Part shown: positions 1 to 10,432 of the stretch, piece after piece
Position numbering within the stretch: the stretch's first letter is position 1
Layout: each line of letters begins with the position of its first letter
Source of the DNA: Pezizomycotina sp. ARF18
Lineage: Eukaryota; Ascomycota
Assembly (NCBI GenBank): GCA_002224055.1
Contig: AZLU01000001.1
Location: forward strand, 1-64,000
Direction of reading: 5' to 3'
DNA length: 64,000 nucleotides
Program-made: the position numbers and the translations under genes
The notes under the pieces: model-generated
What the model was told of the DNA's origin: nothing
Databases searched by the model: none
What the model saw: only the letters and a program-made list of their open reading frames with translations

Positions 1-996
1 AGCTAATATGATACGCGATATTATAATTATAAAAAACTAGTTAAAGGAAAGATTATGTAAAAAACGTTAATACTAAAGGTAAACGTAAAAATCAATAGAT
101 AAAGGTAATTAATTTAAGAATAATATTAATATTACTAAAAGAATAATTTATATTAATAATAATAATAAGAATTTAGAGTAGAAAAATAATAATAACTTTA
201 ATTTTATTAATAAGAGTATTAATAATTAGTAATATTTTATCGCCGTAGCCTAAGCTAAAAGTAATAGTACTTTTTTTTAAAGATATTAATAAGATAATTT
301 ATTAGTAGCTTAATAAATAATTAAAAGAGAAAAAGAAAGAATATAATATATAGACTAATTTTTAGTCGTAAATTACGTATTAGGGTCTTAATATAAAAAG
401 GGCGAAGTAGTAGGAGATGGCTAAGTATTAGAGCTTATATAGGCTAAGGAGGAATTAAAAGAAGTCTTAAGTATATTAAATTATATTATTTTATTTATTT
501 TAGTTTTCTTTATTATATCTTAAAATAAGTTTCTTAATATAAAATTTATTAAAATTATATATATATATAATACTTTATTTTTTATTTCTTTATATATTAT
601 ACTTATAGACCTTAGTAGGAGGATATTTAGTATTAAACTATAGTATAGGGATATCGGTACTCTATATAAAGACGTCGGTAGGAAGATACTCTGGTATTAA
701 GCTATAGTATGTAGATATTAACTAGTAGATATAATATAATAAGATAATAAATTATATATATATAAAAATTTTTAAATTGATATAAAAATATAAAAGTATA
801 TAAAATTATAAATAAATATATACGTATGATGTTATTTTTTAGGGTTTTAGCGGTCTTGGCGGGTAACCCGATTTTGGCTAGGTTGAGGTATAGGCTACCC
901 GCCTATTTAAAAAATCTTAAAAACCCGCCCGAACCCGACCCGGAGCTAAAACCTGAACGGGCCGGGTAGGATACCCGGGCCCGATATCGAACACTA
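1..996. mobile_element. AT-rich, RIP-like DNA ending in a hAT-like transposon terminus
   Basis: Bases 1 to about 840 are extremely A+T-rich, dense in stops and without usable reading frames, as expected of repeats altered by RIP in ascomycetes. From about 855 the sequence turns abruptly GC-rich with repeated GGGTA/ACCCG words. It stops at an edge at 996 which, read on the minus strand, starts TAGTGTTCGATATCGGGCCC. Fungal and plant hAT elements have this style of terminal inverted repeat with subterminal GGGTACCCG-like repeats, so I infer the right end of a hAT element whose left end lies outside the window. No transposase is visible. Both the hAT assignment and RIP are inferences. Confidence 0.5.
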
Positions 997-1943
997 AACG
1001 ATACTATAATCTTAATATAATATATATAATCTACCTCGACGGCTCGTAGAGCCTTATCGTCGTAATCTCTTAATATCCCTAGCTAAGATCTTAATATCTC
1101 TAGCTAAAGTTCCTTATTCCTTAGCTATACAAGTATCACCTCGATGCCTATAGATTTGTTATGCCTCTTTGGCATGCCCAATAGCTAGCAAAGCTGAGCT
1201 GATGCCCTTCGTGGCGGCTTCGCTGAACTGTTTGAGAAACTTTCTTATGCCTCCGCATCTGGTGGGACCATTGTCGCCGGGTTTGTAACCGTGAGAGAAG
1301 CTACCATCGCCAAGGTGAATGTTCGCCGATTAAGGCATTGGGATATTTCCGCGTCAGTCATGTCACTACGGACTCGAGAGTTATATGCTTATGTATCTCT
1401 AGGGCAGTAAGCCGGATTCGCGAACTCCACAAGTGTGACGAAGTCCTTCTCATACACTTCGTGGTAGTAGTCACCCTTACCTGGCCTCAATCTAATTCGA
1501 GATACAATCTCAGTTGTTAGATTCTCCTCTTGAGATTGAAACCGTAAACTAAATCTGAATTTATATCAGCACGTGTCAAATTGTAAGCACGGGAACCTTT
1601 AACTTTTTATGAACCTTATAATACAAATACTTCTATCAATACTTTCTAATACTTAGGGTTTCTTCAGAAACCAAAAGACCCCTTTCCCATTACGAAACTT
1701 TATTGGAAATGTCCATCTATAAGAGGTATGCAAGCCTAATTGCCTAACGTTATTCTAAGCAAATCCTGACGCGACGAAAAGCCCCAAGCGTCTAGAGTAT
1801 ATGTACGCTGCCCATGTCTCCCTTACGCCCTGAAACCACTGGCAGCCAATCATCTAAGCCATGTCGAAATTTTCTGAAGCTTTTACATCAGAGATCAATT
1901 TTTCAAGGTCAGTTAGAATATAGCATCCCCACGAATAGCCTTC
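997..1943. other. intergenic, nothing recognised
   Basis: Mixed-composition DNA between the transposon end and the 3' end of the first F-box gene. Only short open frames occur, and none shows a known motif. Confidence 0.5.
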
Positions 1944-2800
1944 CTAAAGTGTCCTTGAACATTTTGAGCCAGTGATTCCTAATTCCTTCGCCTTGAAATC
2001 CCTCAAGCCCGCCGGCGCATGGAGTGAATCACTGGGCGTTTCTAGCCTCATGCAGTCTATCAGAGTTTGGTCGTCCATGTCAGATTGGATTTTCCAGGAG
2101 CAACTTCCGGTTCCCATTGTGCTTTACCAAGAGGCTAACTGGTATACCGTAAAGGCATATACTTGTGGAAAACGTAGTGCTGACTTGAGGGATTCATGAT
2201 GTGTTCTCTTTCGCCTCAGCGGCGAAATTGTGCGCATCTGTTGGAAAAATAAATCACTTGGCATAAACTCATTAATCTGGAGTTTAGGGATATTTTTTGC
2301 CAATGCGTACCTTCGATATTATCAAATCGTCGGTCGGGCTCTGAGGGTTCAAACGACCTTTGCATTACCTGATATGGCGTTAGCAAGGTAAAGTCTGCTG
2401 CTCTCTTTTCCGGGTATAGGTCGTCAAGGTACGGCATGTACACGTTCCAACTGTCCACCCTTTTCGTAACGCGTAGCTGGATGTGCACAAATCAGCGTGC
2501 GCACATGCCTGTAACAAGTCCGACTCCACCATGCCCGTGACGCGGTTCCACGCGTGTCTCCTATTGCGATCCAGCCTCAATGTATCGTAGAGTATTGACT
2601 CGTCGATGTACTCTCGGCCCAGGATACTGCCAGCCTAATATTTTTCATCGTCTGTTTATCGTCGACGTGCTTGAAAATCTGCGGTAAAGAGCCGCGTTAA
2701 TACAAAAGCGGATAACCGTTGAATCTCTCCAATAAAACATCTGATCGGGAATTTCACATACCATAATAACGATCTCTACTGGTAGGACCGGAGATACCAT
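1944..2800 (-). CDS. F-box-like protein, first of a tandem pair
   Basis: The start at 2800 opens MVSPVLPVEIVIM, the LPxEI core of an F-box, interrupted at once by a GTATGT intron donor. The next exon gives IFKHVDDKQTMKNIRLA, then segments such as REYIDESILYDTLRLDRNRR and VDSWNVYMPYLDDLYPEK, spread over frames by single-base errors. The C-terminal part includes MDDQTLIDCMRLETPSDS and a stop near 1944. F-box proteins dock substrates to SCF ubiquitin ligases through Skp1, and the divergent C-terminus would bind the target. The neighbour at 3.3-4.9 kb has the same strand and the same intron position right after LPVE. Exact splice sites are uncertain. I recognise the family only, not an orthologue. 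Confidence 0.55.
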
Positions 2801-3301
2801 GGCTTCTACGGCTTTGCCCCCGTGCTAGGGTATCAGGAACTTTCTATAAGCAAGCGTGATTTGAGGATCTTTCAGTTGAGTGTTTATAAGGCTGAAAGCG
2901 GGGATGCATTTTGTGAGGATAAAGGACGTCATTGGCCAAGACTTTCTTGAGGCTCAAGTCAGTGGTGACAAGACGAAGGACCTCAATGGATCTCGAGAAA
3001 ATGTATGCGAATACTATACAATTTAAGATTTGACATCTTGACTAATTACTGCAGCTTCATCGGTGCGATATTCGACCTGCTCGATCGCCATTTGATGAAA
3101 TGATTTCGGTGACTTTCCCTTCGACTAGTTAACAGTTCTTACAACGGAGGCATTTGCTCGTTCCAACATATAGAATATCTTTGCAATATTCAAGATTTAT
3201 TTTCTGCATCTCGCGCTCTTCTTTTATCCGTATTACTGGATTCTGTTTTAATCAAAAAATTATCAAGGGCAAGGCTTTCGCTTTTCGCAGTGACAACAAT
3301 T

Positions 3302-4888
3302 TTAGGCTTTCAGCATTAGGTCCCACAAGATTAACCTTTCTAAACTCCTTGGTCGAGGTATTGTGCCCTTTCCGATCCGGTGTCTCATTAGAGGCAAGTT
3401 CAAATCGCCGTGCAAGAGAATTTTGTTCACAAGCAGTGGATATCCTATCGGTACCATGCCTCGAGAGATGATAAACCTTGGATAGAATAGGTGATTTCCG
3501 CAATATCAATTGATGCTCGATACTGCGCCCGGGTCCTTGCTTAAAATCCTATCGAGGACGTCGTTAACGTTACCGACGAATGGCTTGAGATACCTCATCG
3601 CGCAAAATTCAGGGTTGCAGTAGCACTGTGCGGTGCCCCACGTAGATGCTAGAGCGGACGACAAGATCGAATATTGTGTCGTTATCCCAGTCCGAAAGGA
3701 TGTGAACCGATAGGTTTACTGTTTCTCTCTAGCTGCCGAAAGGTGTACTTTAGGAACATCCTGAACTTGGCGTAGGTGTCGGACAAGATATGAGAGAGAC
3801 TTGAGATGTGAAGCTCTATTGTCCCAAGTCGATTTTCAAGTAGCAGAAAAATGTGACGATACATATAGTAATAAATTGAATGATCTTTCTATTTAAGGGC
3901 AACCTTTCAGATCATCGTTGTACATAAATGACTCGAAGCTAAAGTCTATTTTGTCAAATCCAGCAATATGGGGCTTTACATAGCTTACTAATCACGCTGG
4001 TCGGTAATCTAGCTAATGTAAACTGCAGGTTCTATATCGTATTACAAAATCTAGAAGGAACTTGCATGTCAAGAAATAAAGCTCGTAGTAGCTCAATTCT
4101 GCTCTCAGGCCTTATGCTATAAATTCTCCTCTGCATTCCGTCACCTAGCCGCAGACAACCGGCTCCGACTCCAAGTACTGTTCAAAGGGGCCTGATCAGG
4201 AACAGAATCCATTTTGCGTGTAACTTGAAGGACTCAGGGTACAAAGTGACGACGCGATTTAGATGCTAGCGATGCGGCGCAATGACGGATACGGCGGCTC
4301 TTTTAGCGTGGTAAAAGAAATTATGACTGAACGATCTTATAGGGACTTTCATCAATTGTTTGTTCTCGTTCATGGCGATACCGAATCTGAGAAGATCTTC
4401 CACGAATGCATTTAGGTTCTACGACAATAACCAAGTCGAATGCTGAGAATATTGAACGATATAAGCCACGGTATCTTTGACCAACCGTTCCAATTTTCCA
4501 GCATGGTCGAGGATTCATAATTCTCCAATCCGGGAGTTCCCTCTAAGCCGAAGCGAGAGCAAATAACAACTCTTTTGATGTAGCGTATGGTGCCGCACAT
4601 TTTGCAGTCGCTATAGTATCTTCGGCATGCTTAGGATTTTTATTCAGGAATAAAACGCCGAAGAACAGAGATCTCTCGACGGCTTCGGAGCCGAAACGAC
4701 AAGTCGAACGAATCTTCTCGAGTGTTCTGAAGTCCTCTACATACCCGGAAACCTATGAATACGAGAATCAGTAGTACATATAATATTTACCAAGCGTAGT
4801 ATTTTTTTCGCATTGGAGGCTATAACCGGGGCTTGATCGGATAATACTGTACTTCTAGAAAACTTTCGACGGGAAGCTGCGGATCCAT
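3302..4888 (-). CDS. F-box / leucine-rich protein, second of the pair
   Basis: The proposed start at 4888 gives MDPQLPVESFLE and then an intron beginning GTACAG. The second exon carries EDFRTLEKIRSTCRFGSEAV followed by LNKNPKHAEDTIATAK and YIKRVVICSRF, the usual continuation of fungal F-box proteins. Further downstream on the same strand, coding-like segments with leucine spacing appear (NKILLHGDLNLPLM, RSLERLILWDLMLKA), with a stop near 3302. Reading frame changes several times, so this is either one error-laden gene or two fragments. The F-box intron sits at the same place as in the 1.9-kb gene, which supports a local duplication. Role inferred: substrate adaptor of an SCF ubiquitin ligase. 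Confidence 0.5.
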
Positions 4889-5550
4889 CCTGATGCTCTT
4901 TAGGAATACGACCGCAAAGCCCGAGACAAGGCTTCCAAACCCTGCGGAGAATATGTGGCTGAATAGTTTGTAGGGTTCGTTGCATATGCAATACTTATAA
5001 ATCCTTATCGAATGTAAGCGTTAAGGCCTGGATGAGAATATAGTTAGTATATACGCAAGTTTGAACCTAGCTTACCTTTTATATTGCATTAATAACTTTT
5101 CAAAGTTAGCAACTCAAGATTGCTAAATGATCAGCTGCAGGTTACAATTTTGGAAAGTTCAAGCATCTGAAATCTCAACCGCGCTACTTGCCCACATGGC
5201 TGTAACTCAAAAGGTCCATAGAAATAGTTATAAGAGTATGGTCATTACTTTAAATTTAGCAATGAATTGAATCCAGCTGTTAGATTCGCGACTTCCAATC
5301 CGAGACTTGCTAACAAAGACACTACGCGCGCCAATTGTGTAGTATCCGGTCTTGTTGTATTTTGTTTTATTGCGGAAGCAAAAGGGAAGGGACTACTGCA
5401 CAGTCGTGTAGCTTGGTAACCTCAACTCTATTTTGTTTCTTGCATGGAATTATTTACAAAGAACGAGAAAATAACCAAGTTATTGATCAAAGTGGATCTC
5501 TATGGCGTCGAGCTCAACCAATGCGGAAATATAGGCGACGAACGCTTTAT
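4889..5550. other. intergenic
   Basis: Upstream of the second F-box gene and downstream of the repeat protein. A reading frame entering the F-box gene from 4991 has no convincing homology. Nothing else seen. Confidence 0.4.
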
Positions 5551-8255
5551 CTATAGTTGCCCTCTTGCGGTGAAACTGCCAGGTGAATGCTCTGACTCGC
5601 TATGATGATGCCCGAAAAGAGAAACATTCGAAAATGACTTCTTATAGCTAGAAGAGCATTCAGGGGCCAGGGCCGCCAGCAGCGCACCAGGCGCAGAAGG
5701 TGCGACCGGGCTGACTGCGCCGCCGGGTGCAGACGGTGCTGAGGGTGCCACGGGGGAGACCGCTCCTCCGGCAGCGGTCCCCACCGACAGCGGCTCCACC
5801 GTCTTGTCCATTAACGCCGCCGGCCTTACTTCCAGGGATTGCGCGCTTGCGCTACCACCCTGGCTAACTGGTTGCTCCGGATTAGCAGAGCCGCTTGATT
5901 GCCGGGGACCTGTGCACTATTAGGGTCCTTCCCAACGCCAGAATCATTGGTGGTTCCAGTACCGGATTTGCCACCCGATCCATCACCATTCGTGCCTCAG
6001 CAGCGAACCGGGAACGGATGCATCACCCCGGTAGTCCCTCCGGCAGGCGAGCCTGAAACGTTCGGATCTACACTACCGCCTTTGCGAGCCCGGCACGGAT
6101 CCATCGCCTCCCGTGGTGGAGCCTGCTGGTGATCCCAGTTACGGAACCATCGTTTGTCGTGCTTCCCGCAGGAGACCCAGGTACGGACCCGTCCCCTGTC
6201 GTGCCACCCGCTGACGATCCGGGGACAGATCCATCTCTGTCGTACCACCGGCGGGCGATCCTGGTGTACTTGGATTGGCGGTGCCGCCTGGGGAGCCGGT
6301 ACTTGACCGGAACCACCATTTAAGGCTGCTGAAGTGCCTGCTTGAGCGCTTGCGATGGCAGCAGCAGTAGCGGCAGCCTAGCAGAAGAAATTTACTTCTC
6401 TTAAGTATACAATGACATTATATGAGAAGGAACGATGAATCAAAATGGAACGAACCTGAATTGCTTCGGCAAGAGCACCTGCCGGATGCTAATGTTGCCG
6501 CTGCAAAAGCGCTGGCTTGCGCCGCGGCCTAGGAGAACGTCAGTCTAATATTCGAAGCAATGATATAGCAGAAGTCGGGAGATTTACCTGAATAGCCATC
6601 TGGACGGCAATGCTCGCTTGTGCCTATGGAAATGTTACGTTAGTGAACAATTTAGAGTAAAGGCGATACATACTACGTGACAAATAATTTCAGGATGACT
6701 TATAACATGATCCAGCGGTATAAACAAAATAAGGCAAGAGAGTAGAACAAAGTCGATATATATCTAATAGAGAATCACTGTACCTGTTGAGCGAGTGCTA
6801 GGGCAGCAGCGACGGCTTGGCTTGGGCAGCAGAGATTTGAGCCTGCTTAACTGCATCCGCAGCGGGATCGTTCCCAGTCGTTCCACCCGCTTTGTACCAT
6901 CCGCGACCCCCGAAGCCGGGCTTCCTTGAGAGCCACCAGCTTGGCTCCCATCGCTTTCCTGCAGCCTTGGTCCCGTTTAGGATCTTTGAGAACCTGCACC
7001 TGCCGCTCCGCCCGCCCCGACGTTCTGGTCTTTGTCTTTATTAGGATCGTCAGTCGTAGCTCCAGCGCCGGCACCGCCATTCCTGTGCCTTATCTTTATT
7101 ACGATCATCTGTTGCTGTTCCGGCGCCACCCGTCTTGGCCCTTTCCTTATTCGGGTCATCGCTCCAGCGGAAGCGGATCCGTCCCCTACATTTTGTCCCT
7201 TGTCCTTGTTGGATCGTCGGTTGGATTCCGCACCGCCGTCTTGGCCTTTATCTTTATTCGAATCGCCAGCGTCCGCGGCAGCCGAACCATCGCTTCCGTC
7301 TTGGCCCTTATCCCCGCTATCAGTTGGCGTGTTTCCTTTACCCTTATTCGGGTCATCAGTGGTAGTTGTTCCAGCGCCGCTATCTTGTCCCTTTCCCTTG
7401 TTAGGGTCGTCGGTTCCTCCTCCAGCGGTAGCGTCTCCGGCGCGTTTCCCTTATCTTTGTTTGGATCATCAGTTAAGACTCCTGCACCGCTCTCTTGACC
7501 TTTATCCTTATTAGGGTCATCCCCCACATTGGTAGGAGTAGTTCCATTGTCCTTATTTGCATCGTCTCCTGCTGTACCCGAACCGTCTCCAGTGTTCTGG
7601 CTCTTATCTTTGTTCGGTCGTCACTTGAGCCACGCTGTGTAGCCGAACCGTCACTCGCGCCTGGGTACCGTTATCACCACCATCCGCAGTATTTGTGGAA
7701 ATGTTTGTAGGAGTATCCTGAGGTCCTGAGGATGGGCTGCCGTTACGCTATTATCTCCCAGGGCATCTGAAGAATTCTCTCCGCTAGTCGACGAATCGCC
7801 GCCGTTATCAGACGCATTACTTCCATTTCCAGATGTTTTTTCACCGCCTCCACTCGTAGATGTGTCGACTTCTACACTAGGAGCATCGGCGCCGGCGCCA
7901 GAAGTTTCTCCGTTGGTGCCGGATTGCTCAGCACTATCGCGTCCCTGGCTGGAAGCATTTTTGGAGCCAGATCCGTCACTTGGTGTACCATGTGGGCTGC
8001 CACCCGAGGTCTCCGAGGAATCCTGAGAGCCACTCGTAGCCTCATGCGCTACTCCCTGTCGTGGTAAGATGGGAAGTTATCATCGGCGTGACCATATTTA
8101 CCAATACCTCCTAGAACATGATTGTGTTCACCACGATTTGTCGTACACTCGCAGCCAGCCGCGATGTCCGAACTTCCACGAGCAATTAATGCCACGGGGG
8201 CGGCGGATGCGTACACGGGTAAAAGCAGCAATGCCGTTATCTTCGAATAAAGCAT
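5551..8255 (-). CDS. secreted modular low-complexity repeat protein
   Basis: The start at 8255 encodes a clear signal peptide (MLYSKITALLLLPVYASAAP) followed by a short Cys/His stretch (AAGCECTTNRGEHNHVLG). The rest is repetitive: a Ser/Gly/Asn-rich region (about 8040-7690), roughly eight TDDPNKDKGQ-like units (about 7640-7010), an Ala/Gln-rich segment cut into very small exons, units of GSPAGGTTGDGSVP (about 6300-6000), and APSAPGGAVSPV units near the stop at 5551. One exon (6588-6623) is exactly 36 nt, in phase 0, bounded by CAG|GTAAAT and AG|GCA. Neighbouring exons end near 6784, 6456 and start near 6528 and 6377, again Q|A. Composition suggests a cell-wall or matrix protein. No catalytic domain or GPI signal was recognised. 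Several frame jumps look like sequencing errors. Confidence 0.7.
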
Positions 8256-8593
8256 CTTTGTTTATTTTCAATATTCCCGCTAATGATGGAGGTGAGGGAC
8301 CCAAAACAAAGGATATCGAACACCTCTCAATAAAGGTGTATGTAGAACCAGTCTTCGAAAGGAACGAATTGAACAGAAGGGAAGAAAATAAATGAAAGAT
8401 AGAAAGCACCGGAAAACAGGAAGTCCGAAGGGGGAGATGGCGATCTCCAGAAAGATATATCTCTCGGTTCCCCCCTATTTTTGCGTATGGCAAGTTATAA
8501 GCAACATCTAGCAACGTGCTCCACTTCTCCAGAGCCTTTATACTTCACGATATAAGTCCAATCCCTGTACACAATGCTGACATTATTTGCAAT

Positions 8594-8893
8594 TTATGTT
8601 AATTTATAAGTCAGATCAACGAGGGTTAAGCTCGAGGGATTTACGGTTGCACATACTCTGCAAAACAAACCTCGCGATATCGCTCCTTCCCAATCAAACG
8701 AGCCATCAACGCACCAATAGGTGCCCTCGAGTCTCGCTAAATCCCTTGGGACTCCATGACTTGCCGGGATTGTTATTGGCTCATCGCGCTCCTTCGAAAC
8801 ACTTAACCCTAAAGAAGGCCGGTCAGACCGAACCGCTAATTTTATTAATAGGAAACACGCTAATGCCAGCCCCGTGGCGGCAGGGGCTTTCAT
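8594..8893 (-). CDS. possible small secreted protein
   Basis: An uninterrupted 99-codon frame with an ATG start at 8893. The N-terminus is hydrophobic (MKAPAATGLALACFLLIKLA), consistent with a signal peptide, and the remainder holds a few cysteines (TYWCVDG, LFCRVC). It lies upstream of the repeat protein on the same strand. No homology recognised; it could be chance. Confidence 0.3.
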   Translation of the reverse strand: MKAPAATGLALACFLLIKLAVRSDRPSLGLSVSKERDEPITIPASHGVPRDLARLEGTYWCVDGSFDWEGAISRGLFCRVCATVNPSSLTLVDLTYKLT

Positions 8894-9768
8894 CGGTGAC
8901 AGTGACACCAATGCTTTAAGGGGCGGAAATTCTTTTCTCCACTTTCACCTTCAAATTTTTTGCACGGTAAATGGCTCATTTCATTGCGGACGCAATGGTC
9001 AAAAGGGCAGGAAAATGGAGCTTAACGTATATTCGCTATATCGACCTAGGAAGGTTGGATTAAGCAGCAACGGCAAACGGTTTATTAATCGGAGCAAAGC
9101 GTTTTTAATCAAAATAGATGGTGGCGCCGCGATCAGACCTCTCCGACCCGGCGCTCTGGATACCGCTAAGGGTGGGTTTCACATTCACCTCGGAAATTTC
9201 ATGATCGAAACAAACGACGTTTGCTGACAGAGAAACCTGCAGCAGCAAGGAAGTAAACCACGATATATCAGAAATGATAGCTTTCCAGCTTTCCATAGCC
9301 CGGTCTCTAGATATAGGAGAGTCCTGTTAAAGTAGTGACATGCTCATAAAATGTGTCCAAGACAATTTGGGCTTTTTTTTTTTCATTTCCGCTTCGAAAA
9401 TAAATCGTAGTGTAACAAACAGGCGATGATACGCTCAGCTAAAATCTCATATAGTCTTTGCAGCCCATCTGTCATAATGATTTAACCAGGACTTATAAAT
9501 CAGTGCACAAAGTACTCAAGAAACCATGTGGACGTTACAACAACGAGTGCGCGAATAATGGTAATCTACTCATTTATAAGTTAAAGATTGCACAAAGGAT
9601 GACTTGAGGGATTAGAACTACTATAACATTAACTAAACGTGATATCAATGAGGAATGAGATGAAAACGGAAATTTGGAAAAGACTAAATCAAGACTAAGC
9701 GGATAGGAATTTCTAAATACCGAGGCATCTGGTTTCGAACAACTTGCAATCTACGAAGCAACAAACGT
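8894..9768. other. intergenic, nothing recognised
   Basis: A 117-codon plus-strand frame (8874-9227) lacks protein-like composition. No motifs or RNA genes seen. Confidence 0.4.
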
Positions 9769-10432
9769 CTAGATAACCAAAAAGTAATCTACTATCTCTA
9801 AATAAATAGCAAAAGCAGGTTTACCGAGGAGAGCCCCTGCTGGTATATAATAGCCAGAGGACGTAATCACTACCTCTTCTGCGACTAGAAGCAGTAGCTC
9901 GGGTGGAAAGTGCTCGTTGGTTACCACCAGTGGTGCCAGATTTGACGTAAACGCCCGCACCGCGGGGCAGGCGGCGTTCTTCAAGATGGTGCAGGTACAG
10001 CCATCGGCGCTGTAATCATTCAGCGAGGAAGAAATAAAAACGTCAGCAAACCAATTTAATGCAAAATAGACGTTATCTTGAGGAAGCGCGATTTGGGGAA
10101 CTTACATCTGCCATCCAACACGGGTGCTGTCGCTATCGCATATGGAACAGCAATGCAGCGGCCCGACGCTAGTGTAGGCAGACACGGTTGTGGTCTGATG
10201 ACCGAAAGAAGCCATGGACTGTCCGGGTCGACATAGGTGGGAAGGTTGTGTCGTCGGCGGCATTGCAGGTGGAAGTTATAGGCTTGTTGCCGTCGGTTCC
10301 GGAGTTGCCGGAAGCCCAGCAGTGGGCGAGGGGTTGTCGCGCGGGCGGACAGGATCGGGTTCGCGTGAGCAGCGCCAAATAAGGCGGCGATGGCGGTGAG
10401 CACGATGGAAACGGTTTGAGCGGAGGAGACAT
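9769..10432 (-). CDS. small secreted cysteine-containing protein
   Basis: The ATG at 10432, after one single-base frame correction, opens a classic signal peptide reading VSIVLTAIAALFGAAHANPI. The mature part has spaced cysteines (GNKPITSTCNAADD, QPCLPTLASGRCIAVP, VLDGRC). A donor GTAAGT follows, and after an acceptor near 10012 the next exon reads ADGCTCTILKNAACPAV, ending at 9769. About six cysteines fit a disulfide-stabilised secreted protein of fewer than 210 residues, the type often listed as candidate effectors. No named family recognised. The last 50 residues could be in another frame. Confidence 0.55.

Noticed and set aside
5899-7514. Long plus-strand frames (up to 190 codons) across 6.0-7.5 kb
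   Set aside because: They are antisense to the secreted repeat protein; the minus strand has the signal peptide and coherent repeats.
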